In this document: positions 1-8,000 of the stretch, in pieces | How positions within the stretch are numbered: the first letter of the stretch is position 1 | Layout of the letters: each line of letters opens with the position of its first letter | NCBI GenBank assembly: GCA_019636095.1 | Contig: JAHBYF010000008.1 | Span: 1-41,885, forward strand | Source: Hyphomonadaceae bacterium | GTDB taxonomy: Bacteria; Pseudomonadota; Alphaproteobacteria; Caulobacterales; Aquidulcibacteraceae | Length of the DNA: 41,885 bases | Direction of reading: 5' to 3' | The notes under the pieces: model-generated | Databases searched by the model: none | Seen by the model: only the letters and a program-made list of their open reading frames with translations | What the model was told of the DNA's origin: nothing | Program-made: the position numbers and the translations under genes

Positions 1-231
1 GGGACGTTGATTTGCAGAATGGCGGCGATGGCTGTGGGCGCGACCCCGACAGCGATCAACAATTCGACTTGGCGCCGGGTGTCGTCTGTCGGCGTGTGCG
101 TATCGATCATGCGCCGATTATGCGATTGTTGCGCCTCTACGCGGATAGCCGCGTGCCCCGCATGCGCCGTTCCAGGGTTATCTTGAAATCAAACGTGGTC
201 TTTAGATTTCGGTTTAACTGGAGCTAATCAA

Positions 232-834
232 ATGGGCGGTTTCGGCAGCGGCAGACCTGCGCAGCATCTGACGTGCGAAGCGGGATTGAAGATCGATCTC
301 GCCGATCCCGCGATACGTACGGCTCTCAATCCCAACACCAGCAAGGGCGGCTCATGGACCTGGTCGTCGCATGGACGCGAGATCGCATCGATCAGCTATG
401 CCTGGTCGGGGCCGGGTGCGCGGCTCACGCTTCGCTACATTTGCAACGGCGCGCCCATCGTGCAGCCGATCACACTGACGCGGAGCACACCGCACTATGG
501 CGGCGAGCGGTGGTGGTTTTGCTGCCCATTCACCGGCAAGCGCGTGCGTGCGCTCTACCTGCCGCTTGGCGCGCGGGAGTGGGGGAGCAGGCACGCCTAC
601 AAGCTCACGTATCAAAGTCAGCGCGAGAGCGGGCAGGGGCGCGCGACCATGCGATTGTTGATGCGTGGGGGTTGGTCAGGCGATCCTGCGACGGCGCAGC
701 TGCTTATGCGGGACCCCGACCCGTTTGGGTTTGACGAGGAACAACGCTGGGAGCGGCGCGAGAAGGCGCGCGAAAAACGCAACGCAGTGCGTCGGTTAGT
801 GCGCCGAGAGCAGGTGGGAGCGCGGTCGGGCTGA
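232..834 (+). CDS. Conserved hypothetical protein of the MGGFGSGR family
   Basis: A 200-residue soluble protein starting with the signature MGGFGSGR, preceded by a GGAG ribosome binding site. I recognise this N-terminus from a widespread family of uncharacterised proteins common on mobile elements. The middle carries the family pattern of an aromatic, Cys-containing stretch (WWFCCP), a YLPLG segment and a LTYQSQRE segment. In other members, as I recall, Cys-x-x-Cys pairs there suggest a zinc ribbon; here most of those Cys are replaced, so zinc binding is doubtful. The C-terminal third is Arg/Glu-rich and probably helical. No function is known. It lies outside the proposed left end of the copper island and may belong to another mobile element or to the flanking chromosome. 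Confidence 0.75.
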   Translation: MGGFGSGRPAQHLTCEAGLKIDLADPAIRTALNPNTSKGGSWTWSSHGREIASISYAWSGPGARLTLRYICNGAPIVQPITLTRSTPHYGGERWWFCCPFTGKRVRALYLPLGAREWGSRHAYKLTYQSQRESGQGRATMRLLMRGGWSGDPATAQLLMRDPDPFGFDEEQRWERREKAREKRNAVRRLVRREQVGARSG

Positions 835-1563
835 CGGACGTCGGGGTTAGTGCGTGTCGCTGACATTTGGCGCGACAACCTCACGGCCTAGGTGTTGTGA
901 GCGGGGCCGTCACATCCTTAAGAAAGGGCGGGCGAGCTCCACTTTAGCTAGTCGCGCGTAAGATTCCTATACACTCCGATTGAGTTGAGATCGTACCTTC
1001 GCGAGCCGGTTGGTTGTCCGAGTTTCGGTACTTTATGCCCCCCAAAAAAGGAACGGCGCGCATCGCAATGCGCGCGAACGCCGAGGACCTCCGAGTTGGT
1101 GCTGCGGGCTATAGCTTGGTGTTGGATTAGTGGATGGCCGAATCGGATGCGCCGCCACCTCCCGCGCGTGAAGTGCGATGCGGTCAGCGCTTCGTAAACA
1201 AGGAGGCAGCGGCAGGCAGGCAGCGCTTTGTGGGTAGAGCGGTGGGTAGAACGGAGCGCCAGTGCACCCCCGCGCGGGATCATCCGGATAAACCAAGAGC
1301 TTAGGGCATTCAGTTCGAGGGACGTCACCTCCACTCTTTCTGACGGAGGCTTAGCGGCCGCTCGTCGGAAATCGCGAATGGCAGGTTCACCCCCTCACAT
1401 CTGCCGTTCGTAACGAAGGAGGGGAGAGGCCGTTGTTGGCCCATTGCCGCCACTAGCTCAAGCGCGCGAATCCGTCCGCTTTGCGTCCAAAAACGGACAT
1501 GGCGTATCGGCCTTGGCGCTTCTGCGAGGGCATCCGGACATATATGGTGGATGAAAGCGCACC
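835..1563. other. Gene-poor 0.73-kb stretch at the left end of the copper island
   Basis: No convincing gene is seen on either strand; the open frames here lack ribosome binding sites and family signatures. The stretch holds a short palindrome around 1057-1076 (CGCGCATCGCAATGCGCG), the paired GTGGGTAG octamers at 1230-1249, and near 1430-1460 a fragment (GTTGGCCCATTGCCG) resembling the core of the dispersed repeat described at 17.2-22.3 kb. It probably represents an element junction with decayed sequence. Confidence 0.5.
1230..1249 (+). repeat. Paired GTGGGTAG octamers, possible integrase arm-type sites (left end)
   Basis: Two perfect copies of GTGGGTAG begin at 1230 and 1242, a 12-bp period. 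The same octamer pair with the same 12-bp period occurs on the opposite strand just upstream of the integrase gene at 26077-26096. Inverted, equally spaced repeats at both ends of an integrase-bearing segment fit arm-type binding sites of a tyrosine recombinase. No integrase-like coding follows this left copy, so it is not simply the start of a second integrase gene. Confidence 0.5.
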
Positions 1564-2280
1564 CTATCGGCTTGTTTCACGCTGCGCCTTTGGCCTCGAT
1601 CGAAAGCGGATTCTGTGCGGAATGAGCACGATACCGGCGATAACGGAGAACAACGTGATCACCGTGACGATGATGATCAGCGGGTGATTGAAGTCTTCGT
1701 GGTTCTGCCAATCCATGATGTGCAGTGCCCATAGCGTATCGTAAAGGCGCCATAGATCGGAACGGCGTGCTGTGACTGCGCCGGTGTTCTGCGCGACGTA
1801 GACGGATAGGCGGCCGTCCGGGAATTGCACGCGCCACGCGGGCAGGGTGCCGCGGTATTCTGCCGTCTCTTCGGTCACGAGTGTTGCGCCCGTTGGTTCC
1901 GACGTGAGCGTGACGTGCGCGCGGGCGACGGCGTTCGCTTGTTCGGCGCTGAGTGGCGAAAGGCGTTGCAGCGTAGTGGCCTCGAAGAGGATGGGCGGAG
2001 CGTCGGTAAATTCCGCCACGACGACCTGGCCTATCGGGCGTCTCTCGATCGTGAGCTTCGTTGGAAGCGCGTTTTGGTCTCCGCGCAGGCTGGCTAGCGA
2101 CGCAAGCGTGGCGGTGTCGAGGGTTTGCGCCTGCGAGGGCCGGATTAGGTTCTCGCTGCGTATCTGTTGAATTGGAAAGATCGTGAAGAAGAGACCGCTG
2201 ACGACCCAAAACACGATCTGAATGCCAACAAGCAACGCGAGCCACTTGTGAACGAACGATGCAAGACGTGCGAGCGACAT
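1564..2280 (-). CDS. PepSY-domain membrane protein
   Basis: A 238-residue protein with an N-terminal membrane segment (about residues 12-35, following a VHKW motif typical of PepSY_TM proteins), a periplasmic PepSY-like region in the middle (YRGTLPAWRVQF, then LSVYVAQNTGAV) and a second membrane segment near residues 200-222 (LIIIVTVITLFSVIAGIVLI). The start has a GGGGGA ribosome binding site seven bases upstream. It is the last gene of the leftward copper operon, after copD. PepSY-TM proteins often accompany metal uptake or reductase systems; a part in handling periplasmic copper or in metal reduction is inferred from context. It is shorter than the four-helix PepSY_TM proteins, having two clear helices. 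Confidence 0.8.
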   Translation of the reverse strand: MSLARLASFVHKWLALLVGIQIVFWVVSGLFFTIFPIQQIRSENLIRPSQAQTLDTATLASLASLRGDQNALPTKLTIERRPIGQVVVAEFTDAPPILFEATTLQRLSPLSAEQANAVARAHVTLTSEPTGATLVTEETAEYRGTLPAWRVQFPDGRLSVYVAQNTGAVTARRSDLWRLYDTLWALHIMDWQNHEDFNHPLIIIVTVITLFSVIAGIVLIPHRIRFRSRPKAQRETSR

Positions 2281-2302
2281 GAAATTTCCCCCAAACGAAA
2301 TT

Positions 2303-3157
2303 CTAAGGTGACGGTGGTCCCGTCAAGCTGGTCGCTGCGGCGATGGCTGCGAGCGCAATGAGAAAGAGAACGGCGTCGAGGTCAAGTGTGAGTCTCAGCG
2401 CGCGCTGGCCAGTTTCGGGAGCGGTTTGCAAGCGCGCCGTGACCACAGATTTGTTGTATGCGCCGAGTGCGAGAGCGAAGCTGGCGGCAGCAAGCTTTGC
2501 GATCAGCAATTGGCCGTAGAGGCTCGACAGCAACGCTGCCCATCCACCTGCGAGAAGTAACGCTAGCCAGAGTCCAAGCACGAAGAGCACGGGAACGGCG
2601 GCGACGGCGAAGTTGGAGAACCGCGTCACGCGAGCGGTGAGGGTGGCCTCTTCAAGACTGCGAGTCGGCCAGAGTGTTATCGGCCCGGCAAGCCAGAATG
2701 CGGCGATGAGCACGTGCGCCGCCGCCGCCCACGGTGCGAGGCCAGGAGACTCTAAAGCTTGGGTATGTCCGGTCTGACCAAAGGAAATTGCAAATGCGAC
2801 GGCGCCGATCGCAGTGGCGATAGACGATTGCAGCAACCATCCGGCCGCCATAGCAACAGCGCCAACGACGACAGCTATCGAGCTGGGACCAAGGGCCGGC
2901 CATGTCCACGACAGCGTCGCGGGATCGAGAAGCGAATTGGCGCCGCCCAACTGTAGGTTCGCGAGGCCGAGACGAAGCGCAGCGAAGATGAGGGCAAATA
3001 TACCTGCGACGGTCGCGATGCGCAGGGCGCGTGAACGGTCGTCGCGTGCGATGATGTTTAAGCTCGCGTGCAGGTCAAGACCCGCTGCGAGGAGAGCCGA
3101 TCCGTAGAGCCCGAGTTTGATCGCGAATAGCGCGGGCGCGAGGGGATCGGCTTCCAC
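2303..3157 (-). CDS. copD: CopD-family copper resistance membrane protein
   Basis: A 284-residue polytopic inner-membrane protein with about eight hydrophobic helices, matching the CopD/PcoD family. The pattern APWAAAAHVLIAAFWLAGPITLW, with a His inside a helix, and the LYGQLLIAKLAAASFALALGAYNK segment are typical of the CopD domain. In the family CopD works with periplasmic CopC in moving copper across the inner membrane. The probable GTG start overlaps the stop codon of the upstream copC-like frame, so the two are translationally coupled. The upstream copC is frameshifted in its signal peptide, so coupling may be weakened. Fourth to fifth gene of the copper operon. Confidence 0.88.
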   Translation of the reverse strand: MEADPLAPALFAIKLGLYGSALLAAGLDLHASLNIIARDDRSRALRIATVAGIFALIFAALRLGLANLQLGGANSLLDPATLSWTWPALGPSSIAVVVGAVAMAAGWLLQSSIATAIGAVAFAISFGQTGHTQALESPGLAPWAAAAHVLIAAFWLAGPITLWPTRSLEEATLTARVTRFSNFAVAAVPVLFVLGLWLALLLAGGWAALLSSLYGQLLIAKLAAASFALALGAYNKSVVTARLQTAPETGQRALRLTLDLDAVLFLIALAAIAAATSLTGPPSP

Positions 3158-3460
3158 TAACTGGCGACCGTGAAGTGGATGGCGCCCGGCATAACGTGGC
3201 CGTCATGAGCCATCGTCCGCCACGAGATCGTGTAAGCACCCGGCGCGAGCGTTGGCAGCGGGATCGTAAAGGTCGTCGTCATCGCGTGAGGTGGCGTGTA
3301 GGCGAGAGCGATGTTGCGTCCCGCTGCGTTGGTGAGCGTCACGTTCGCCAGTCCGGTCGCGGCGGAGAACGTGACCGTGAAGTTCTCCGGCGCTGCTGAG
3401 AGGGTGGCGTTGTCGGTGATGCTCGTTTCACGCACAGAGCGCCAGCAAGAAACGTTTCAT
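3157..3460 (-). pseudogene. copC: copC homolog with a frameshift/deletion in the signal peptide
   Basis: The downstream frame (3435 to 3157) encodes a nearly whole CopC beta-sandwich: TSITDNATLSAAPENFTVTFS at the front and MAHDGHVMPGAIHFTV at the end, where the His-rich TxxHDGHxxxG motif is the CopC signature. A natural start lies upstream at 3460 in another frame and encodes MKRFLLALCA, the beginning of a signal peptide, then meets TGA at 3428-3430. The rest of the signal peptide and the usual mature N-terminal His are missing, so a small deletion plus frameshift has hit the export signal. A GTG at 3435 could restart translation but would give an unexported protein. Either a broken gene or a sequencing artefact. 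The CopC-domain gene just upstream could compensate. Confidence 0.7.
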
Positions 3461-3482
3461 GAATGGTGCTCCCGTGCGGTGC

Positions 3483-3854
3483 TCAATGCACCATGTAGCG
3501 AACGCGGCCGGTCATCGTGTGATTGTCGTCGCCGCTCGCGGTCCACGCGAACGTGTAGTTGCCCGGCGCTAAGCGCGGCAGCGCTACGCTTGCCGTGGTT
3601 GCAGCTGCGCTGGCAGGGATGGTCACCGCGATCGGATCACCACCGCTGGGCGTGATGACGAGTGCGGTCAGCCGCATTGGATGTTCAAACGTTGCGCTGA
3701 ATGTTTGTGGCGCTGCGCCCATCGTGCCGTCCGCCGGGGTGGTCTGGATGGTGCTCTGCGCGCCTTGGCTGCCGTGATTGTGCTGAGCGGCTGCGAGCGG
3801 CGCGGTGGCGAAAAGCGCAATCACCGCGCCGAGCATGAGGGGGAGTTTGGACAT
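3483..3854 (-). CDS. Periplasmic CopC-domain copper-binding protein
   Basis: A 123-residue exported protein. Signal peptide MSKLPLMLGAVIALFATAPLAAA, then a His-containing mature start (QHNHGSQ). The rest follows the CopC fold: TTPADGTMGAAPQTFSATFEHP, APGNYTFAWTASGDDNHTMTGRVRYMV. The end motif DDNHTMTG corresponds to the His-rich CopC loop DGHxxxG. I chose the ATG at 3854 because GGAG lies six bases upstream; an ATG at 3866 is also in frame but overlaps that site. It lies between copB and the broken copC in the leftward copper operon and probably binds Cu in the periplasm. It is divergent enough from the second copC that the two are not recent duplicates. Confidence 0.85.
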   Translation of the reverse strand: MSKLPLMLGAVIALFATAPLAAAQHNHGSQGAQSTIQTTPADGTMGAAPQTFSATFEHPMRLTALVITPSGGDPIAVTIPASAAATTASVALPRLAPGNYTFAWTASGDDNHTMTGRVRYMVH

Positions 3855-3871
3855 GATATTCTCCATTCAGA

Positions 3872-4744
3872 TCAGAAGAGGGCGCGCAGGCCGATGACCG
3901 CGCGTGTGGATTGGGTGTCTGCGCCGAGAGATTCGCGAATGTCGCGAGTCTCGCCGAGTGCGCTTGTCCATTCGACGCCGACATAAGGCGCAAAGCTTCG
4001 ACTGAATTCGTAACGCAGGCGCACGCCTATGTTCGCGTCCGTGAAGCCCGCGCCAACATCGAGATCGGGGATGTCTTGCGCGGCGAAATTGAGTTCCGCG
4101 GCGGGTTGAAGAATGAGCTTTTGCGTTAGCCGGAGATCGTATTCGGCCTCAGCGCGCGCGGTCACATCTCCTTCGGTGGAGACAAAGGCCGCAGCGCCGA
4201 CTTCAAACCAATAGGGCGCAAGTCCTTGCACGCCGAGAACGAAGTCGGTGCGATCTTCGCTGTCGAGATAGGACTGCCGGACGCCGGCTTGCAGATCGAA
4301 GTACGGTGTTACAGCGCGGCTGTAGAGAAGCTGTAGCTCGGCGTGTTCGACTTCCTCGCTAAACGCACCTTCGCTCTCGGATTTCCACCAGAACCGGTGG
4401 ACGTCGCCGCCATACCAACCCTGGACGTGCCAGGCGTAAGTCTCGGCCTCATCGTCGAAACCGGCCTCCAGTCGCTCAAGGATAATGGCGTGGGTTCGCA
4501 TGCCGCCGTTCTCGGTGACCAGTTGCTCTCGCGCGTGGGCCATCGCGGCGGGGTCAAAATAGAGGTCGGCAGCGTTCGCCTCTCCGCTGGCTGGTGGTAT
4601 CGCTTGCGGAGTTGTCGCCGTAGTGTGCACCGCGTGCGGATCAGGTGCGGGCGTTTGGGTTTCATGCTGCGCGTGATCTTGGGCAGCAGCGGGCATGGCT
4701 GCGACCAAAACAAGTGGCGCGACGACGGCGGCGATCATTCTCAT
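3872..4744 (-). CDS. copB: Outer-membrane copper resistance protein CopB
   Basis: A 290-residue protein with a signal peptide (MRMIAAVVAPLVLVAAMPAAAQ), a His-rich N-terminal mature segment (DHAQHETQTPAPDPHAVH) and then the CopB/PcoB domain: LYFDPAAMAHAREQL, WHVQGWYGGDVHRFWWKSESE, and amphipathic beta strands ending in an aromatic residue (ALF), as expected of an outer-membrane barrel. CopB is thought to bind or move copper at the outer membrane. The start ATG overlaps the TGA stop of the multicopper oxidase gene (ATGA), so the two are translationally coupled. A longer in-frame opening upstream lies within the oxidase gene and is not needed. Confidence 0.92.
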   Translation of the reverse strand: MRMIAAVVAPLVLVAAMPAAAQDHAQHETQTPAPDPHAVHTTATTPQAIPPASGEANAADLYFDPAAMAHAREQLVTENGGMRTHAIILERLEAGFDDEAETYAWHVQGWYGGDVHRFWWKSESEGAFSEEVEHAELQLLYSRAVTPYFDLQAGVRQSYLDSEDRTDFVLGVQGLAPYWFEVGAAAFVSTEGDVTARAEAEYDLRLTQKLILQPAAELNFAAQDIPDLDVGAGFTDANIGVRLRYEFSRSFAPYVGVEWTSALGETRDIRESLGADTQSTRAVIGLRALF

Positions 4745-6474
4745 GATGCGATGCCATCCAGGGGCCGAATGCTTACGATGTTGAACATGCCGGAGTGCAT
4801 GTGCATCATCATGTGGCAGTGAAACGCCCAATCGCCAGGCGCGTCGGCCGTGAGGTCGAAAGACAGGCGTCCGCCCGGAGCAACGTTCACTGTGTGCTTC
4901 AGTGGCTGATTGGCGCCCTGACCGTTGACCAGTTCGAAGAAGTGTCCGTGCAGGTGAATGGGATGCTGCATCATCGTGTCGTTCACGAGTGTGACGCGGA
5001 CGCGCTCATCTCGCTCGAAGCGGATTGGCTCGACGATCTCGCTGAAGCGGCGGCCATCGAAGCCCCACATGTAACGTTCCATGTTGCCGGTGAGGTGGAT
5101 CTCAAGCGTGCGTGATGGCTGGCGCGTGTCGCGGTTGGGATTGAGCGCGACGAGATCGGTGTAGACCAGAACGCGGTGCGGTTCGTTCTCAAGCCCAAGC
5201 GGACGCTCGGCCAATCGGTTCTCCGGCATCGGTGAGATGGTCTGCACGCCAACGCCCACGGCCATGCCTGGTGGCGCGAGTGAGGGATCGCGCATGTTCA
5301 TGGCGCCGTGATCCATTGAGCCGTGATCCATGCCCTCCATGCCCGTCATGTCCATCCCGCCCATGTCCATTCCCATGTCGCGCATGGTGAGATTCGGGAC
5401 TTGGCGGAGTGGCGGGACTTCGGCGCTCATGCGGAGGCGCGGCGCGATGGTGGCGCGGCCCATACCGGAGCGATCTACGGCTTCTGAAACGATGGTGTAG
5501 GCGCGATCTTCGCGCGGGCTGATGATGACGTCGTAGGTTTCCGCTACCGCGATCTGGATTTCATCAGTCTCAACGGGGCGAACGTTCTCGCCGTCAGCCT
5601 GCACAACAGTCATCGCCAATCCTGGGATGCGCACGTTGAAGTTCGTCATCGCCGAAGCGTTGATGATTCTGAGGCGTACGCGCTCACCAGGTTCGAATAG
5701 GCCGGTCCAATTCTCTTCGGGTCCGTGGCCGTTGACGAGATAAGTGTATATCGAACCGGTGACGTCGGAGATGTCGCGCGGATCCATCCGCATGCCGGCC
5801 CACATGCGGCGCTCTGATGCACTCATGCGATCCTCGCCGGTGAGCAAGCCTGCAACGGTGGTGCGCTGTTGGTTGAAGTAGCCGGGGCTTGCCTTCAGAC
5901 GCCGCAAAATTTCGTGCGGGTGCAGGAAGCTCCAGTCGGAAAGCACGACCACGTGCTCTCGGTCGTACGCGACGGGATCGTCGCCTGCGGGATCGATGAT
6001 CATCGGGCCGAAATGGCCCACCGCTTCCTGAAGACCCGAGTGGCTGTGATACCAATAAGTGCCAGCTTGCCGGACCGGGAAGTCATAGACGAACGTTTCA
6101 CCCGGGCGGATGCCGGGGAAGCTGATGCCCGGCACGCCGTCCATTTGAAATGGCAGCAAGATACCGTGCCAATGGATTGAGGTGTCTTCGTCGAGCGTGT
6201 TGGTCACGGAGAGTCGCGCGCGCTGACCTTCGCGAAGACGCAGCAACGGAGCGGGGAGTGTTCCGTTGACGGTGATGGCATGGCCGGTTCGTCCGCCGAC
6301 GCTGAACGGCGCGTGGCCAACAGTGAGCGCAATGTCGGGCCCGGTGAGAGTTGTGATCGTTGGCGCGATGCCGCGCGAGCCGGTTTGCGCCCACGCGGGA
6401 AACAAACCCTGCACGCTCGCGAGTCCAGCAGCGCCGGCGATTGCTTTCATTAAGGTCCGGCGCTCAACCGACAC
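4741..6474 (-). CDS. copA: Tat-exported multicopper oxidase CopA (PcoA/CopA family)
   Basis: A 577-residue periplasmic cuprous oxidase of the copper-resistance type. The N-terminus has a Tat motif (VERRTLMKAIAG) ahead of a hydrophobic stretch. Copper ligands are visible in order: HWHG, HSHSG, the C-terminal HPIHLHGHFFEL and HCHMMMHMHSGM. A Met/His-rich loop (about residues 370-405, repeated MDMGGMDM and MDHGSMDHG units) is the Cu(I)-binding insert of this family. I set the start at a GTG (6474) with GGGAG upstream. An in-frame ATG at 6519 lies inside the CueR-type promoter (6511-6541) and cannot be transcribed from it. First gene of the copper operon, overlapping copB. Confidence 0.95.
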   Translation of the reverse strand: MSVERRTLMKAIAGAAGLASVQGLFPAWAQTGSRGIAPTITTLTGPDIALTVGHAPFSVGGRTGHAITVNGTLPAPLLRLREGQRARLSVTNTLDEDTSIHWHGILLPFQMDGVPGISFPGIRPGETFVYDFPVRQAGTYWYHSHSGLQEAVGHFGPMIIDPAGDDPVAYDREHVVVLSDWSFLHPHEILRRLKASPGYFNQQRTTVAGLLTGEDRMSASERRMWAGMRMDPRDISDVTGSIYTYLVNGHGPEENWTGLFEPGERVRLRIINASAMTNFNVRIPGLAMTVVQADGENVRPVETDEIQIAVAETYDVIISPREDRAYTIVSEAVDRSGMGRATIAPRLRMSAEVPPLRQVPNLTMRDMGMDMGGMDMTGMEGMDHGSMDHGAMNMRDPSLAPPGMAVGVGVQTISPMPENRLAERPLGLENEPHRVLVYTDLVALNPNRDTRQPSRTLEIHLTGNMERYMWGFDGRRFSEIVEPIRFERDERVRVTLVNDTMMQHPIHLHGHFFELVNGQGANQPLKHTVNVAPGGRLSFDLTADAPGDWAFHCHMMMHMHSGMFNIVSIRPLDGIAS

Positions 6475-6510
6475 GATGATCTCCCTTGGCCGTCGTCCGC
6501 GGCCCACAAT

Positions 6511-6541
6511 GTTCTGCACCTTCCCACCGCTGGAAGGTCAA
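6511..6541 (-). promoter_or_regulatory. CueR-type promoter/operator of the copper operon
   Basis: On the minus strand: -35 TTGACC (6541-6536), a 19-bp spacer holding the dyad ACCTTCC-N7-GGAAGGT (6518-6538), and -10 CAGAAC (6516-6511). The over-long 19-bp spacer with a centred dyad is the hallmark of MerR-family activated promoters, and the half-sites match the CueR operator. It is nearly identical to the operator in front of the copper ATPase gene at 9106-9136, so CueR (8662-9081) probably controls both. Confidence 0.85.
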
Positions 6542-6584
6542 GCCAGCGCGGTCAGTGGAAATACGCATTAGGGCGGCGAATCCC

Positions 6585-7142
6585 TCAACGGGTTCCTAGC
6601 GTTCCTGTAAGGGCGCGTTTAGCGCGGTAAATGCGAACCTCAACAGCCTTGGCGGTAATTCCCAACGCCTCGGCGATGTCACGATGAGACATGTTTTCGG
6701 TTAGCGAGAGGAGCAGCGGTTCCTTGAGGTTCGCGGGAAGCGCGGCGATGGCATTGTCGAGCCAGGCCAATTCATCTTCGCGTTCGTTCGCACTGACGAT
6801 CGGTTGAGCAATGTCGAGGCCGGGACGATCGATATCCTTGGCCTTGTAAAAGAACTCACGCACGGCGCGGCGGCGGCGCCAATCACGACACTTGTTGATG
6901 GCGATGCGTTTCAGCCAGATTCCGAAAGAGCGTTGCCGGTCATAGCGGGCGAGTGCGTGCCAGGCGGCGACGAAAGCTTCCTGCACCAGATCATAGGCTT
7001 CACTCGCATCGCCCACGTAACCCCGCACGAAGCGATAGAGGCTGTCCTTGTGTCGCCGCATCAGCTGCGTGAAGGCGCGTTGATCGCCAGCCAGAATGGC
7101 CGCCACGAGCGCGGCGTCGTCGCGCTCGTCTCGTTCGGTCAT
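6585..7142 (-). CDS. ECF RNA polymerase sigma factor, CnrH-like
   Basis: A 185-residue ECF sigma factor with only regions 2 and 4. Region 2: LMRRHKDSLYRFVRGYVGDASEAYDLVQEAFVAAWHAL; region 4: NMSHRDIAEALGITAKAVEVRIYRAKRAL, the recognition helix. It is the third gene of a tight leftward trio (anti-sigma, sensor, sigma) with a start overlapping the upstream sensor gene (ATGA-type overlap at 7139-7142). The trio has the order and sizes of the CnrYXH system, in which the sigma factor is freed when metal binds the periplasmic sensor. Its target promoters are not proved. No CnrCBA efflux genes are present here; the divergent lipoprotein gene at 8001 is a candidate target. Confidence 0.9.
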   Translation of the reverse strand: MTERDERDDAALVAAILAGDQRAFTQLMRRHKDSLYRFVRGYVGDASEAYDLVQEAFVAAWHALARYDRQRSFGIWLKRIAINKCRDWRRRRAVREFFYKAKDIDRPGLDIAQPIVSANEREDELAWLDNAIAALPANLKEPLLLSLTENMSHRDIAEALGITAKAVEVRIYRAKRALTGTLGTR

Positions 7143-7582
7143 TGTTGCTCTGCGGTGAGGGCGTCAAAGACAGTGGTGTCAAAAATGGCTTGCTGTTCGG
7201 GCGTCAGCACCTCGCGCATCGCGAAGACGTGACGGATCGTTTCCGATTGAAGCTCGCCCATTGCGTGGTGGAAGCGTTCAATAGCTGCCGTTACGCGTGG
7301 GCCGTAGCCGTGCTCTTCTCGGATTGCAGCGGCCAGTTCAGCGTTGGCGCCTTGCATTTCAATCTCTAGAGCGCCGCGCCGTGTTGTAAATTCGGCCTCG
7401 ATCGCCTCGATGCGGGTGGTTTGCTCTGGAGTGAGATCGAGTCGCTCGTGGACAACCTCGTGCAGGCCCGGGCGTCCGTGGTGGAGTGCGTGCATGCCTA
7501 TCATGCCGACCCAGACGCCGCCCACACCCGCGACGAAGGCCACGAGAGCCGTAACCGCTAGTCCCCGCCAAGACAGATTCAC
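7139..7582 (-). CDS. CnrX-like periplasmic metal sensor
   Basis: A 147-residue protein with one N-terminal membrane anchor (about residues 8-28) and a helical periplasmic domain. The known CnrX metal ligands (H42, H46, E63, H119, M123) all have counterparts here one residue lower: H41 and H45 in LHEVVHERL, E62 in RIEAIEAEF, and H118 and M122 in RHVFAMREVLTPEQ. This strongly suggests an intact Ni/Co-type sensor site, though Cu or another metal as the natural signal cannot be excluded in a copper island. LTPEQ repeats are typical of the heavy-metal resistance/CpxP-ZraP-like fold. It overlaps both neighbours by four bases, so the three genes form one translationally coupled operon. Confidence 0.88.
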   Translation of the reverse strand: MNLSWRGLAVTALVAFVAGVGGVWVGMIGMHALHHGRPGLHEVVHERLDLTPEQTTRIEAIEAEFTTRRGALEIEMQGANAELAAAIREEHGYGPRVTAAIERFHHAMGELQSETIRHVFAMREVLTPEQQAIFDTTVFDALTAEQQ

Positions 7583-7854
7583 TTGCCACCTTCAAGCAAA
7601 GTCGAAGGGGCATAGGCGGAATGCGTTGCGAAAGGGGAGACTTCGGGCTCTGCGGTGGCGCTCGCCGCTCCGCCGGCGATGACCCCAATCGCCATTACGG
7701 AAGCAACCAGGGCCATGCGAAAGCCGAGAACGCCGGAAGCGGCAGTGCGTTCTTTGGCGTCAAGGCGCGCCCACACTTGCGGCTCAAGCTGATTGAGATC
7801 GGTTGGGACGGCACGTGTTGACCAGGCGGCCAGCAGCCTATCGAGATCGGACAT
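7579..7854 (-). CDS. CnrY-like membrane anti-sigma factor
   Basis: A 91-residue protein with a short cytoplasmic N-terminus (MSDLDRLLAAWSTRAVP), an amphipathic middle (LEPQVWARLDAKER) and one membrane helix (about residues 42-65, LGFRMALVASVMAIGVIAGGAA), then a short periplasmic tail. Size, topology and place ahead of the CnrX-like sensor and the ECF sigma match CnrY, which sequesters the sigma factor with its N-terminus. The ATG at 7854 was chosen for the GAGGAG site just upstream; an in-frame opening at 7914 has no such site. Sequence identity within anti-sigma families is low, so the assignment rests on synteny and topology. Confidence 0.75.
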   Translation of the reverse strand: MSDLDRLLAAWSTRAVPTDLNQLEPQVWARLDAKERTAASGVLGFRMALVASVMAIGVIAGGAASATAEPEVSPFATHSAYAPSTLLEGGK

Positions 7855-8000
7855 GGGCTCCTCGGGACTATGCCTCGCAGACCTGACTACGCACCATCGG
7901 TTGATTTCCCTCAAGGTCAGTCACGAGGAGGGATTTCCAATGCCAGCGCGTATTTTCACTGATTGCGGTGCTCCGCCGCAAGACTGCAAGGAGGATCAAC

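Noticed and set aside
948..1334. A 128-codon leftward open frame in the left intergenic region
   Set aside because: No ribosome binding site, no family signature, and it overlaps the GTGGGTAG repeats; the composition looks like noncoding GC-rich sequence.
6475..6519. ATG at 6519 as the start of the multicopper oxidase
   Set aside because: It lies within the CueR-type promoter; the Tat motif is kept with the GTG at 6474, which has a good ribosome binding site.
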